Below are positions 46,481 to 56,016 of a stretch of 64,000 nucleotides of DNA, piece after piece. Positions within the stretch are counted from its first letter, which is position 1, and each line of letters begins with the position of its first letter. The DNA is from Acidaminobacter sp. (GTDB lineage Bacteria > Bacillota_A > Clostridia > Peptostreptococcales > Acidaminobacteraceae). A program made the translations under genes and the position numbers. Below the pieces are notes generated by a model. It was not told the DNA's origin. It did not search any database and saw only the letters and a program-made list of their open reading frames with translations. The stretch covers positions 103,737-167,736 of the forward strand of contig WXFH01000001.1 of NCBI GenBank assembly GCA_009881125.1. The letters are read 5' to 3'.

Positions 46481-46528
46481 GAATGAGATAAGGTATTCAT
46501 GAGGTTTTCAGAAGAGAAAGGTGGCTAA

Positions 46529-47701
46529 ATGATGGACTATAATCAAATGGCGTTGGAATTACATGAGAAGCATCAAGGGAAAATTGCGGTGGTGTCCAAG
46601 GTAGAAGTTGCGGACAGCGTGGACTTATCCGTGGCTTATACGCCAGGTGTGGCTGAACCGTGCAGAAAAATTGCTGAAAACAAAGAAGAGGTGTACCGTT
46701 ATACCAGCAAAGGCAATCTCGTTGCGGTGGTGACAGACGGTACAGCAGTCCTCGGCCTCGGCGACATAGGCCCGGAAGCTGCGCTTCCGGTCATGGAGGG
46801 AAAGGCTATTCTGTTTAAGACGTTCGCAAATGTCGACGCTTTTCCAATCTGCCTTGCAACCAAGGATGTGGACGAGATCGTACACGCGGTCAAGCTGCTT
46901 GAGCCGGTGTTTGGCGGCATCAACTTGGAGGATATTTCCGCGCCGCGCTGCTTTGAGATCGAGCGCAGACTCAAAGAGGAACTGGACATTCCGGTTTTCC
47001 ACGATGACCAGCACGGAACGGCTATTGTCGTTCTCGCCGCTTTGATCAACGCCTGCAAACTCACCGGCAGAAAGTTTTCAGAACTGGATGTCGTCATCAG
47101 CGGCGCTGGGTCAGCGGGACTTGCTATTGCAGAGCTCCTTCTCGAGCGCGGTGTGGGCAATATTGTGGTGTGCGACCGCCGTGGCGCGCTGTCCAGCCTC
47201 AGTGATCATGCCAATGGCGCCCAGCGTCAGCTTATGCCTCGCCTGAACAAGCGGGATGAGCAGGGCTCACTGGCGGAGGTTCTCAGCGGCAAGGACGTGT
47301 TTATTGGCGTTTCCGGTCCGAATATCCTAAATGGGGAAGCCGTTGCCGCCATGGCGGACAAAGCGATCGTACTCGCTATGGCGAATCCTATTCCGGAAAT
47401 TATGCCGGATGAGGCACTCAAAGCAGGGGCTTATATCGTTGGTACCGGCCGTTCTGATTTTGCGAACCAGGTCAACAACGTACTCGCTTTTCCAGGCATC
47501 TTCAGAGGCGCGCTGGATGTAAGGGCCCGCGACATCAATATGGCCATGAAGATCGCGGCAGCGGAAGCCATAGCGGCAACCGTGGACGAGGATCTGCTGA
47601 CTCCGGAATACGTCCTTCCAAAAGCGTTTGATCCTCAGGTTGCAAAAAATGTCGCGGATGCAGTGCGCAAGGCTGCAGTCGACAGCGGCGTTGCAAGATA
47701 G
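46529..47701 (+). CDS. NAD(P)-dependent malic enzyme (short form)
   Basis: Oxidatively decarboxylates malate to pyruvate. The 390-residue protein is the short bacterial form. It has VAYTPGVAEPCRKIAENKE (catalytic Tyr), KGNLVAVVTDGTAVLGLGDIG, the metal/acid region PVFHDDQHGTAIVVLAAL, and the cofactor loop VISGAGSAGLAIAELL. AMANPIPEIMPDEAL and NNVLAFPGIFRGALDV come later. It starts behind AAAGGTGG; a second ATG follows immediately. It has its own promoter and terminator and sits ahead of the propionate-forming cluster, supplying pyruvate and reducing power. Confidence 0.95.
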   Translation: MMDYNQMALELHEKHQGKIAVVSKVEVADSVDLSVAYTPGVAEPCRKIAENKEEVYRYTSKGNLVAVVTDGTAVLGLGDIGPEAALPVMEGKAILFKTFANVDAFPICLATKDVDEIVHAVKLLEPVFGGINLEDISAPRCFEIERRLKEELDIPVFHDDQHGTAIVVLAALINACKLTGRKFSELDVVISGAGSAGLAIAELLLERGVGNIVVCDRRGALSSLSDHANGAQRQLMPRLNKRDEQGSLAEVLSGKDVFIGVSGPNILNGEAVAAMADKAIVLAMANPIPEIMPDEALKAGAYIVGTGRSDFANQVNNVLAFPGIFRGALDVRARDINMAMKIAAAEAIAATVDEDLLTPEYVLPKAFDPQVAKNVADAVRKAAVDSGVAR

Positions 47702-47764
47702 GATGCCGATGGCGGGTTAGGCTCTAAAAGGATGGCAAGTGACCATCGGCAGCACAAAATCATT

Positions 47765-47843
47765 AAAAAAGGCACAGGCATTCATTTTGCTGAAGGATAA
47801 CATAAAGTCATCCTGCAAAATTGGCTGCAAATGTGCCTTTTTT
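47765..47843 (+). terminator. Long structured terminator after the malic enzyme gene
   Basis: An outer stem AAAAAAGGCACA / TGTGCCTTTTTT encloses an inner stem ATTTTGC..AGGAT / ATCCT..GCAAAAT. The 79-base symmetrical element could also be a small mobile or repeated unit acting as terminator. Confidence 0.75.
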
Positions 47844-47928
47844 CTAATTATACGGGTATAATTGTATACAAGCGTTGAAATATGCGGATTTTTTTTTATT
47901 ATTTTGTCCTGAAATCCTTGTTATTAAA

Positions 47929-47957
47929 TTTACAAAATCAAAACCTCATGTTAATAT
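47929..47957 (+). promoter_or_regulatory. Promoter of the DUF3870 gene
   Basis: TTTACA (47929-47934), a 17-base spacer, TAATAT (47952-47957). Confidence 0.65.
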
Positions 47958-47990
47958 GAAAGTAAGATTTCATTTTTGGTGGGTGCGCGC

Positions 47991-48308
47991 ATGAAAACAT
48001 CCGAAATTTTCGTCTCGGGATATGCCAGATTGCCTCAAGGTATAACAGCTGAAGAGATGTACACGGTCATGGTTGTCGGAATGATTGTCGACAGGGATAC
48101 CGGGCTGATTTTGGACGCTGAGTGCTCTTTAGTCACGGATCTCGCCAAAAAATTCATAAAAGAATTGCTGGTTGGGAAGTCTCTGGATCACATCACAGAA
48201 ATTGAAGAAGTCCTAACGCAAAGATATTTCGGGTCAGCCCGAAAAGCGTTAATTTCTGCAATTAAAATTGCATACGAGAAGTACAGGCAGGTCCTCAGCG
48301 AATCCTAA
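47991..48308 (+). CDS. DUF3870 domain protein
   Basis: A 105-residue protein resembling the DUF3870 family: EIFVSGYARLPQGITAEEMY, then VVGMIVDRDTGLILDAECSL, and a helical C-terminus with YFGSARKALISAIKIAYEKY. The function is unknown. A remote link to catabolic gene control in Clostridia is only an impression. ATG at 47991 follows GGTGGG. It lies alone with its own promoter and terminator, just before the mutase operon. Confidence 0.8.
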   Translation: MKTSEIFVSGYARLPQGITAEEMYTVMVVGMIVDRDTGLILDAECSLVTDLAKKFIKELLVGKSLDHITEIEEVLTQRYFGSARKALISAIKIAYEKYRQVLSES

Positions 48309-48678
48309 TTCAGAGACGCCTGGAAATTTAACTTGATTTTCAATTGGGCAGAATGACCTTCTGTTCACACCCTGAGGATCACCAGTTAGATGACCGATTG
48401 GCTATGCTTTATTGTAGCTTTTTTTGGAATCTAACTTTTTTTATTGTCACTAATCTATAAGTTTCCAGATTACATAACAAAGGGAGGAATGCTCCGAGGA
48501 TCATTCTGAAAGGCGTGTCTGTTTCAAGTCGGGAGCAGCGGTTAAATAAATTAAGCCAAGCGCAGCAAGTGGCGTTGTTATTAAACCGACTCAGCCTGAA
48601 TTCCATGCTTCATGACTTTGACGAAACTGCAAGATCTGATATTCTAAAAACCGAGCAATCAAGAGGAGGAAATTTTGC
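48309..48678 (+). other. Gap before the methylmalonyl-CoA mutase gene
   Basis: It contains a terminator (48385-48443) and an untranslated leader of uncertain start. A TTGTCA at 48444 lacks a good -10 at 17 bases. A 64-codon open frame here looks spurious. I see no cobalamin riboswitch core. Confidence 0.5.
48385..48443 (+). terminator. Terminator after the DUF3870 gene
   Basis: GTTAGAT pairs with ATCTAAC, with an inner GGCTA/TAGCT pairing, followed by TTTTTTT. Confidence 0.7.
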
Positions 48679-50355
48679 ATGTACGAAAAGGAAAAGATTG
48701 ACGCATTAAAAGCAAAAGTCAATGCTTACAATGAAAAAACAGAAGCTTCCCTCGCCAAGCGTCCTGAACGCTATAAGGTCTTCGAAACGGGTTCTGGCGA
48801 ACCAGTCAACAGACTTTATACACCGGTTGATGTTGAGGGGCTCAACTATGAGACAGATCTCGGCATTCCAGGCCAATTCCCGTATACACGCGGCGTTCAG
48901 CCGACCATGTACCGTGGTCAGCTCTGGACTATGCGTATGTACGCTGGCTTTGCGACTGCAGAAGAATCCAATAAGCGTTACAAGTTCCTCGTAGAGCAAG
49001 GTTCAAGCGGACTTTCTGTCGCATTTGACCTTCCTACTCAGATTGGCTATGACTCAGACCACTCTCTTTCAGAGGGTGAAGTTGGCAAGGTTGGCGTCGC
49101 TATTGACTCACTTGCGGACATGGAAATACTCTTCGACGGTATTCCCCTTGACAAGGTTTCCACCTCTATGACTATCAATGCGCCAGCTTCTGTCCTTCTT
49201 GCCATGTACATAGCTGTAGGCGAAAAGCAGGGCGTTTCAGCAGAAAAGCTCCGCGGCACAATTCAGAATGACATCCTCAAGGAGTACATTGCACGGGGCA
49301 CATACATTTTCCCAACTGATCCGTCCATGAGACTGATTACTGACATTTTCGAATTCTGCTCCAAAGAAGTCCCGCAGTGGAACACTATCTCCATTTCCGG
49401 CTATCACATTCGTGAAGCGGGTTCTACGGCAGCTCAGGAAGTCGGCTTCACGCTTGCTGATGGTATTGCTTATGTTGAAGCGGCAATCAAAGCCGGCCTC
49501 GACGTAGACAGCTTCGCACCGAGACTTTCCTTCTTCTTCAACGCCCATAACGACCTTCTCGAAGAAGTGGCTAAGTTCAGAGCGGCAAGAAGACTTTGGG
49601 CAAAAATCATGAAAGATCGTTTTGGAGCAAAAGATCCAAAATCCATGGCACTTAAATTCCACACGCAAACAGGCGGTTCTACGCTGACAGCTCAACAGCC
49701 TGACAACAATATTGTCCGCGTTGCAATCCAGACTTTGGCAGCCGTCCTTGGCGGCACACAGTCCCTCCACACAAACTCAAAAGACGAAGCACTGGCGCTC
49801 CCAACCGAAGCTTCCGTACAAGTTGCACTCAGAACGCAGCAGATCGTCGGCTATGAAAGCGGCGTGACCAATACAGTAGACCCGCTTGCCGGCTCTTACT
49901 ACATTGAAGCTAAAACTTCAGAAATTGAAGAGCAAGCCATGGCTTACATCCGCAAAATCGACGAGCTCGGCGGCGCGCCGCGTGCGATCGATCTCGGTTA
50001 TATCCAGCAGGAAATTATGGATGCGTCTTATAAATACCAAAAAGAAGTTGAATCCAGCCAGCGCATTGTCGTAGGCATGAACAAATACCAAGTCGAAGAA
50101 GCTGCACCGCAAGGCCTGCTCCGCGTTGACCTTTCTGTCGGTGAAAACCAGAAAGCAAGACTCGCTGAACTTCGTGCCAAGCGTGACAATGCAGCGGTTG
50201 AAGCAACACTTGCAGCACTCAAGACAGCTTGCGAAGGCACTGAAAATGTCATGCCTTTCATTCTCGACGCGGTTCGCGTGTACGCGACGCTCGGAGAAAT
50301 TTGCGGTGTAATGCGTGAAGTCTTTGGCGAATATCAGCAAAGCGTAAATCTGTAA
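48679..50355 (+). CDS. Methylmalonyl-CoA mutase, large catalytic subunit
   Basis: Interconverts succinyl-CoA and (R)-methylmalonyl-CoA with adenosylcobalamin. The 558-residue protein is the TIM-barrel part only; the B12 domain is encoded next door. Motifs include [58 protein letters not shown] and [19 protein letters not shown]. The substrate-specificity Tyr (MRMYAGFAT) and Arg (YIARGTY) that mark methylmalonyl- rather than isobutyryl-CoA mutases are kept. Slight differences from the usual GRLWTMRQYAG (here [11 protein letters not shown]) are noted. AGAGGAGG precedes the start. It is the first gene of an operon through mmdB. Confidence 0.95.
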   Translation: MYEKEKIDALKAKVNAYNEKTEASLAKRPERYKVFETGSGEPVNRLYTPVDVEGLNYETDLGIPGQFPYTRGVQPTMYRGQLWTMRMYAGFATAEESNKRYKFLVEQGSSGLSVAFDLPTQIGYDSDHSLSEGEVGKVGVAIDSLADMEILFDGIPLDKVSTSMTINAPASVLLAMYIAVGEKQGVSAEKLRGTIQNDILKEYIARGTYIFPTDPSMRLITDIFEFCSKEVPQWNTISISGYHIREAGSTAAQEVGFTLADGIAYVEAAIKAGLDVDSFAPRLSFFFNAHNDLLEEVAKFRAARRLWAKIMKDRFGAKDPKSMALKFHTQTGGSTLTAQQPDNNIVRVAIQTLAAVLGGTQSLHTNSKDEALALPTEASVQVALRTQQIVGYESGVTNTVDPLAGSYYIEAKTSEIEEQAMAYIRKIDELGGAPRAIDLGYIQQEIMDASYKYQKEVESSQRIVVGMNKYQVEEAAPQGLLRVDLSVGENQKARLAELRAKRDNAAVEATLAALKTACEGTENVMPFILDAVRVYATLGEICGVMREVFGEYQQSVNL

Positions 50356-50379
50356 TCGAAGGGAATGGGAGGATCAATC

Positions 50380-50775
50380 ATGGATAGACCTATTAGAGTA
50401 TTGGTTTCAAAGCCTGGCCTTGACGGACATGACCGCGGTGCCAAGGTTATTGCGAGAGCACTTAGAGATGCAGGTATGGAGGTTATTTACACCGGCCTCA
50501 GACAAACCCCGGAACAAATCACAAATGCAGCCATCCAGGAAGACGTCGACTGCGTCGCAGTCAGCATTCTTTCCGGTGCCCATGGCACTTTGATACCTAA
50601 AATTGCAGAGCTTCTTAGAAAAGAAGGCGCTGATGATGTCCTTCTCGTCGCAGGCGGCGTTATTCCGCAAGAAGATATCCCTTTCCTGAAAGAGCACGGC
50701 GTTGCTGAGGTCTTTACTCCGGGTACGCCTACAGATGTGACTATTCAATTCATTCGAAACAACATCAAGCGATAA
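50380..50775 (+). CDS. Methylmalonyl-CoA mutase, small B12-binding subunit
   Basis: A 131-residue cobalamin-binding domain. It has [20 protein letters not shown] with the DxHxxG motif whose His ligates cobalt, then [15 protein letters not shown] and [12 protein letters not shown] for the nucleotide tail. ATG at 50380 follows GGGAGG; an ATG five codons earlier overlaps that site and is unlikely. It completes the mutase with the gene just upstream. Confidence 0.95.
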   Translation: MDRPIRVLVSKPGLDGHDRGAKVIARALRDAGMEVIYTGLRQTPEQITNAAIQEDVDCVAVSILSGAHGTLIPKIAELLRKEGADDVLLVAGGVIPQEDIPFLKEHGVAEVFTPGTPTDVTIQFIRNNIKR

Positions 50776-50786
50776 GCGGTGATGAC

Positions 50787-51716
50787 ATGGAACTTGCTGA
50801 AAGGCTGCTCATGGGAGACAGGCGCGCGGCTGCGCGCCTGATCTCCATGATGGAAAACAAGGATCCGGAAGCACAAGAGATCATGCGTCAATTGTACAGC
50901 CAGAGCGGGAAGGCTTACGTAATTGGAATTACGGGGCCTCCAGGCGCTGGCAAAAGTACTTTGACGGACAAACTTGTCAAGCATGTTCGAAAAACAGGCG
51001 CCAAGGTTGGCGTCATAGCAGTGGATCCAACCAGTCCATTTACCGGAGGCGCCATCCTGGGCGACCGCGTTCGCATGTCGGATCTGGCGACAGATCCCGG
51101 CGTCTTTGTGAGAAGTATGGGCGCCAGAGGACATCTTGGCGGGATCTCCGAGGCTACCAGCGCCGCAGTGAAAATACTGGACATTTATGGCGCAGAATAT
51201 ATTTTCATAGAAACCGTAGGTGTTGGTCAGTCTGAAGTGGACATTGTCAAGAACTCTGACACGACCGTTATGGTCAGTGTGCCGGGCCTCGGTGATGACA
51301 TACAGGCTATAAAAGCCGGCGTCATGGAAATTGGAGACGTTTTCGCCGTCAACAAAGCGGACCGCGACGGAGCGAATCGAACAGCGCGGGAAATTGAGAT
51401 GATGCTTGACTTCTCTCACGCAGACTGGAGACCGCCGGTCAAAATGGTTGTCGCTGTAGACAGCAAAGGTATTGAGGAATTGTTTGCTGCGATTGAAGAC
51501 CATCGGCATTACATGATGGAAGACGGCAAATTTATGCTGAGAAGGGCTGAAAATGCCCGAAATGAACTTCTGGAAATGGTAAAATCCCGTATTGTCGAGC
51601 AGCTGCTGAATCATGATGTCAAGGCAGAGCGCGTCGAGCAGTTGGCTATGGACGTTGCGACGCGCGTCGTCGATCCGTTGACAGCAGCAGAAGAGTTGAT
51701 TCAGAGTGTGCTCTAA
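50787..51716 (+). CDS. meaB: Methylmalonyl-CoA mutase-associated GTPase MeaB
   Basis: A G3E-family GTPase that gates cofactor loading into the mutase and protects it from inactivation. The 309-residue protein shows P-loop GPPGAGKSTL (about 50-57), VIAVDPTSPFTGGAILGDRV, the switch region FVRSMGARGHLGGIS, ETVGVGQSE, and NKAD specificity motif. It starts 11 bases after the B12 subunit with a weak ribosome site. Confidence 0.96.
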   Translation: MELAERLLMGDRRAAARLISMMENKDPEAQEIMRQLYSQSGKAYVIGITGPPGAGKSTLTDKLVKHVRKTGAKVGVIAVDPTSPFTGGAILGDRVRMSDLATDPGVFVRSMGARGHLGGISEATSAAVKILDIYGAEYIFIETVGVGQSEVDIVKNSDTTVMVSVPGLGDDIQAIKAGVMEIGDVFAVNKADRDGANRTAREIEMMLDFSHADWRPPVKMVVAVDSKGIEELFAAIEDHRHYMMEDGKFMLRRAENARNELLEMVKSRIVEQLLNHDVKAERVEQLAMDVATRVVDPLTAAEELIQSVL

Positions 51717-51781
51717 ACAAAACGGGTTAAGATTTTTAGAAAGTAAACCAGCTTGAAAATGTTGAATTGGAGGTAACAGGC

Positions 51782-52189
51782 ATGAAGGCTTTAAAAGTTG
51801 ACCACATTGGCATAGCTGTCAGCAATCTTGACGAGGCTGTTAAGGTTTACACAGAAGTGCTTGGTCTTGAACTTGCAGGAACAGAAGTTGTCGAAGAGCA
51901 AAAGGTCAGAGTCGCATTTCTTCCTGTAGGCGATACTGAAGTTGAGCTCCTTGAATCTACTTCCCCGGATGGCCCAATCGCAAAGTTTATCGAGAAGAAC
52001 GGAGAAGGCATCCAGCATATCGCGTTCAAAGTCGAGAACATTGAAGAGGCGATTCAGGCCATGAAAGACAAAGGTCTCAAAATGATCGACGAGTCACCGC
52101 GCTACGGTGCCGGCGGCGCGAAAATCGCGTTTATGCATCCTAAGAGCACAGGCCGTGTTCTGATTGAACTCAGCGAACGCAACGAGTAA
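51782..52189 (+). CDS. mce: Methylmalonyl-CoA epimerase
   Basis: A 135-residue glyoxalase/VOC-fold protein that interconverts (R)- and (S)-methylmalonyl-CoA, linking mutase to decarboxylase. It has VDHIGIAVSNLDEAVKVYTE (metal His), VELLES, GIQHIAFKVENIEEAI (metal His) and FMHPKSTGRVLIELSE (metal Glu). ATG at 51782 follows GGAGG, five codons inside the longest frame. Confidence 0.95.
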   Translation: MKALKVDHIGIAVSNLDEAVKVYTEVLGLELAGTEVVEEQKVRVAFLPVGDTEVELLESTSPDGPIAKFIEKNGEGIQHIAFKVENIEEAIQAMKDKGLKMIDESPRYGAGGAKIAFMHPKSTGRVLIELSERNE

Positions 52190-52212
52190 AAATCGACTGG
52201 AGGTTATACGGT

Positions 52213-53760
52213 ATGTCCATCAATAAGATAGAGGATCTGCGCAATAGAAAAGCAAAGATCATCGAAGCAGGCGGCAAAAAGCGCGTCGAGAAACAGCACG
52301 AAAGCGGTAAACTGACTGCGCGCGAGCGCATGCTCCTCCTGTTTGACGAGAACACTTTTGTTGAGCTCGATGCTTTCATGAAACACCGCTGCACCAACTT
52401 TGGCATGGAACTCGTCGACGCGCCGGCTGAAGGCGTTGTCACAGGCTACGGCTATGTCGACGGCAGACTGGTTTACGCTTATGCGCAGGACTTCACAGTC
52501 GTAGGCGGTTCCCTCGGCGAAATGCACGCCGCAAAAATTTGCAAGGTCATGGACAACGCTCTTAAAGTTGGCGCGCCTGTGGTTGGCCTCAATGATTCCG
52601 GTGGCGCTCGTATTCAGGAAGCGGTCGACGCACTTTCCGGCTATGGAAAAATTTTCTTCAAGAACACACTGGCATCCGGTGTTATTCCACAGATCACAGC
52701 CATCATGGGCCCATGCGCCGGCGGCGCGGTCTATTCACCTGCACTGACAGACTTTACGTTCATGGTGGATCAGACGTCCCAGATGTTTATCACAGGTCCT
52801 CAGGTCATCAAGACAGTCACAGGCGAAGAAGTCAGCGCAGAAGCCCTCGGCGGCGCCATGACCCACAACAGCATCTCCGGTGTCGCACACTTCATGTCGG
52901 CAAATGATGAAGTCTGTATCGCAGAGATTCGCAGACTCCTCGACTTCCTGCCGTCCAACAACATGGAGAACCCTCCGGTGTTTGAGTCCGGTGATGATGT
53001 CAACACATTGGCTGAAGCTCTCAATACCTTGATGCCGGACAATCCTAACAAGGCTTACGACATGCACGACATCATCCGTCAGGTCGTCGACAATGGCGAT
53101 TTCATGGAATACATGCCGCACTACGCTAAAAATATACTTACCGGCTTTGCCAGAGTTGGCGGCCAATCCATTGGTATCATTGCCAACCAGCCAAAGTTCC
53201 TGGCAGGCTGCCTTGATATCAACGCATCAGACAAGTCCGGCCGCTTTATCCGCACTTGTGACGCGTTCAATATTCCGCTTCTCAACATAGTCGACGTCCC
53301 AGGCTTCCTTCCTGGAACGAATCAGGAGTACGGCGGCATTATCCGTCACGGCGCTAAGATGTTGTATGCATACAGCGAAGCGACCGTGCCTAAGATTACC
53401 CTGATTGTCAGAAAAGCTTACGGCGGCGCTTACCTGGCTATGTGCTCCAAAGATCTTGGGGCCGACCTGGTTCTCGCATGGCCTACAGCTGAAATCGCGG
53501 TAATGGGACCTCAGGGCGCAGCCAACATCATTTTCCGCAAAGAGATCTCAGAAGCAGCGGATGCCGCAGCTGAGCGCGCTAAAAAGGTACAGGAATACAC
53601 AGATGAGTTCGCGACACCGTACAAGGCAGCAGAGCGCGGCTTTGTCGATGATGTCATCGAACCGGCTGCAACGCGTCCTCGTATTGCGGATGCACTGAAT
53701 ATGCTGTCTTCCAAGCGTGAAACCCGCCCTGCGAAGAAACATGGAAACATTCCGCTTTAA
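52213..53760 (+). CDS. mmdA: Methylmalonyl-CoA decarboxylase, alpha (carboxyltransferase) subunit
   Basis: Transfers the carboxyl group of (S)-methylmalonyl-CoA to the biotin carrier, releasing propionyl-CoA. The 515-residue protein has the two crotonase-like halves of acyl-CoA carboxyltransferases: LNDSGGARIQEAVDALSGYG with GPCAGGAVYSPALTDF in the first, and VDVPGFLPGTNQEYGGIIRHG with RKAYGGAYLAMCSKDLGADL in the second. The length is standard. It is followed by delta, carrier and beta genes, the composition of the sodium-pumping complex rather than a soluble propionyl-CoA carboxylase. Confidence 0.95.
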   Translation: MSINKIEDLRNRKAKIIEAGGKKRVEKQHESGKLTARERMLLLFDENTFVELDAFMKHRCTNFGMELVDAPAEGVVTGYGYVDGRLVYAYAQDFTVVGGSLGEMHAAKICKVMDNALKVGAPVVGLNDSGGARIQEAVDALSGYGKIFFKNTLASGVIPQITAIMGPCAGGAVYSPALTDFTFMVDQTSQMFITGPQVIKTVTGEEVSAEALGGAMTHNSISGVAHFMSANDEVCIAEIRRLLDFLPSNNMENPPVFESGDDVNTLAEALNTLMPDNPNKAYDMHDIIRQVVDNGDFMEYMPHYAKNILTGFARVGGQSIGIIANQPKFLAGCLDINASDKSGRFIRTCDAFNIPLLNIVDVPGFLPGTNQEYGGIIRHGAKMLYAYSEATVPKITLIVRKAYGGAYLAMCSKDLGADLVLAWPTAEIAVMGPQGAANIIFRKEISEAADAAAERAKKVQEYTDEFATPYKAAERGFVDDVIEPAATRPRIADALNMLSSKRETRPAKKHGNIPL

Positions 53761-53780
53761 TCCAGCGAGGAGTGATATGA

Positions 53781-54218
53781 ATGGGTAATTTTGAAAACTT
53801 TGTTAATCCGGAGACCATCGGCGCCATAGGTCTTGGTGAAAAAATCATTACGTCCCTGTTTGTCACGCTGCTCGGCATGGGCATAACCTTTGTCGCGCTG
53901 ATCGCCATCTGGGGCATGACGGTGCTGATGTCAAAAATCATCATGGGCATTGAGAATAAGAACAAGATCGCTCAGGCTGCGACGGTGGAGGTTTCAAAGC
54001 CTTCTGCGGCGTCTGCCCCTGCTGCTCCTGCTCCTGCAGTCTCAGCCGAGGCGTCTCAGGAAGATGAAAATCTCATTGCGGTCCTTACAGCTGCTATAGC
54101 GGCCTCCCTAAACACGTCCATGCACAACATCGTGGTCAGAAATGTCAGACAGCTCCCGGATCAAACGCCGACCTGGTCGCGCGTTGGACGAACAGAGCAG
54201 ATGGGCAGCAGGTTCTAG
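53781..54218 (+). CDS. mmdD: Methylmalonyl-CoA decarboxylase, delta subunit (OadG-like)
   Basis: A 145-residue subunit that ties the alpha subunit to the membrane complex. One helix (about 25-50: SLFVTLLGMGITFVALIAIW) is followed by an Ala/Pro/Ser-rich linker and a C-terminal segment with DENLIAVLTAAIAASLNTS, then an aromatic/basic tail (TPTWSRVGRTEQMGSRF) typical for OadG proteins. It starts behind GAGGAG. Confidence 0.88.
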   Translation: MGNFENFVNPETIGAIGLGEKIITSLFVTLLGMGITFVALIAIWGMTVLMSKIIMGIENKNKIAQAATVEVSKPSAASAPAAPAPAVSAEASQEDENLIAVLTAAIAASLNTSMHNIVVRNVRQLPDQTPTWSRVGRTEQMGSRF

Positions 54219-54293
54219 AAAACCCGCGGGTTGCCCTGAATTAAAAAAACCTGAACAAAAAAAAGAATGAACAATAGCCGAGGAGGATCTTTC

Positions 54294-54713
54294 ATGAGAA
54301 AGTTTAATATCACGGTCAATGGCAAAGCCTATGAAGTTGAAGTAGAAGAAATTGGAGGCGTGGCAGCAGCAATGCCTGCGCGTCCGGCTGCGCCAGCGGC
54401 AGCACCAAAAGCGGCTCCGGCACCTGCTGCGGCAGCACCGGCACCAGCTCCAGCTCCAGCACCTGCAGCTCCGGCTGCAGCAGCAGCGCCTGTTGCAGGC
54501 GGCTCCACCATCAGCGCTCCAATGCCGGGCACCGTTCTCGACATTAAAGTCGCAGTAGGTGACACAGTCAAAGTCAATGACGTATTGATGATTCTTGAAG
54601 CCATGAAGATGGAAAACGAGATCATGGCTCCAGTTGCAGGTAAAGTTGCTCAAATCAGCGTTTCAAAGGGAGCTTCCGTGAATTCCGGAGACGTTATGAT
54701 CGTCATCGCGTAA
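54294..54713 (+). CDS. mmdC: Methylmalonyl-CoA decarboxylase, biotin carrier (gamma) subunit
   Basis: A 139-residue biotinylated protein that shuttles the carboxyl group from alpha to the beta subunit. A short N-terminal domain is joined by a long Ala/Pro linker (about 30-65) to the biotinyl domain, with biotinylated Lys105 in EAMKMENEI. The DNA of the linker is a degenerate GCA/CCG repeat prone to length change. The ATG at 54294 follows GAGGAGG. birA two genes on supplies the ligase. Confidence 0.95.
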   Translation: MRKFNITVNGKAYEVEVEEIGGVAAAMPARPAAPAAAPKAAPAPAAAAPAPAPAPAPAAPAAAAAPVAGGSTISAPMPGTVLDIKVAVGDTVKVNDVLMILEAMKMENEIMAPVAGKVAQISVSKGASVNSGDVMIVIA

Positions 54714-54744
54714 CGAAAGAATCCCTTTGGAAGGAGATGACTAA

Positions 54745-55878
54745 ATGTTTAATGCGGTAATTGAATTTTTGCAGAGTACCGGCTTTGTTGCCATAACGTG
54801 GCAGCAGTTGGTCATGATGGGTATCGCCTTTGTATTTCTTTATCTGGCGATCAAAAAGGGCTTTGAGCCTTTGCTGCTGGTACCAATTGCTTTCGGTATG
54901 CTGCTGACGAACCTCCCTTTGGCGGATATGATGAATCCGGGTAAAGATGGTCAAGTTGGCGGACTGCTCTATTACATGTATCAGGGTGTCAAATTGGGCA
55001 TCTTCCCTCCTTTGATTTTCCTTGGCGTAGGCGCCATGACGGACTTTGGTCCGCTCATAGCGAATCCTAAATCGTTGCTCCTTGGCGCGGCGGCTCAGTT
55101 CGGAATCTTTATCACCTTTATTGGCGCGATCGCGTCGGGAATATTCAATGCCCAAGAAGCAGCCTCCATTGCCATCATAGGCGGCGCGGATGGTCCAACG
55201 GCGATCTTCCTGACGTCGAAGCTTGCGCCGCATCTTCTCGGCCCAATAGCGGTCGCTGCTTACTCCTATATGGCACTGGTGCCAATCATCCAGCCGCCAA
55301 TCATGAAAGCGCTGACCACCAAGGAAGAGCGCATGATCAAGATGGAGCAGCTTCGCCCGGTTTCGAAGATGGAGAAGATTGTGTTCCCGATCTTCGTCGC
55401 AGTCTTTGTATCCATGATCGTCCCGCCTGCAGCGCCGCTGGTCGGCATGCTGATGCTGGGCAACCTGTTCAGAGAGTCCGGCGTCGTGCCTCGTCTTTCG
55501 GACACCTCACAAAATGCCATGATGAACATCGTCGTCATCTTCCTCGGCGTTTCTGTTGGTGCGACCACAACCGCTGAGAAATTTATCAATCTTCAGACCA
55601 TTGCTATAGTCATACTGGGTATAGTAGCGTTTGGTTTCGGTACAGCTGCGGGTGTTGTACTTGGCAAGGTTATGTGCAAGCTTTCCGGCGGAAAAATCAA
55701 TCCGCTCATCGGTTCCGCAGGTGTATCTGCAGTACCAATGGCAGCGCGTGTTTCCCAGGTCGTCGGTCAGAAAGAGAATCCAAGCAACTTCCTTCTGATG
55801 CACGCCATGGGTCCAAACGTCGCAGGCGTAATTGGCTCTGCGGTTGCAGCCGGTATTTTGCTGACGCTGTTCCAATAA
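54745..55878 (+). CDS. mmdB: Methylmalonyl-CoA decarboxylase, beta subunit (sodium pump)
   Basis: A 377-residue membrane protein with about nine helices that decarboxylates carboxybiotin and exports sodium ions. It contains [16 protein letters not shown], the conserved acidic helix region [17 protein letters not shown] (family Asp used in sodium transport), [15 protein letters not shown] and [18 protein letters not shown]. The length fits the OadB/MmdB family. It is the last gene of the operon; a terminator follows. Confidence 0.95.
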   Translation: MFNAVIEFLQSTGFVAITWQQLVMMGIAFVFLYLAIKKGFEPLLLVPIAFGMLLTNLPLADMMNPGKDGQVGGLLYYMYQGVKLGIFPPLIFLGVGAMTDFGPLIANPKSLLLGAAAQFGIFITFIGAIASGIFNAQEAASIAIIGGADGPTAIFLTSKLAPHLLGPIAVAAYSYMALVPIIQPPIMKALTTKEERMIKMEQLRPVSKMEKIVFPIFVAVFVSMIVPPAAPLVGMLMLGNLFRESGVVPRLSDTSQNAMMNIVVIFLGVSVGATTTAEKFINLQTIAIVILGIVAFGFGTAAGVVLGKVMCKLSGGKINPLIGSAGVSAVPMAARVSQVVGQKENPSNFLLMHAMGPNVAGVIGSAVAAGILLTLFQ

Positions 55879-55903
55879 TAAATGCATTTTGAATTGAAAC
55901 TTT

Positions 55904-55948
55904 GGGACTGTTGCGGGATGATTCGATTCATTCCGCAGCAGTCCTTTT
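55904..55948 (+). terminator. Terminator after mmdB
   Basis: GGACTGttGCGG.ATG pairs with CAT.CCGCagCAGTCC, followed by TTTT. It ends the decarboxylase operon. Confidence 0.85.
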
Positions 55949-56016
55949 GACATCCATTGAAATTTTCTTTGAAACAGTGTACTATTGTTAGCAGTATGAA
56001 CAAAGCGGGTGATTAA

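Noticed and set aside
48309..48678. Cobalamin riboswitch ahead of the B12 mutase
   Set aside because: I do not see the conserved B12-box core; only a terminator and an AT-rich leader.
48515..48709. 64-codon open frame before the mutase gene
   Set aside because: Overlaps the mutase start in another frame, has a poor ribosome site and no recognisable motif.
54410..54500. Repeat array in the biotin carrier gene
   Set aside because: This is the normal Ala/Pro-rich linker of biotin carriers, not an independent repeat element.
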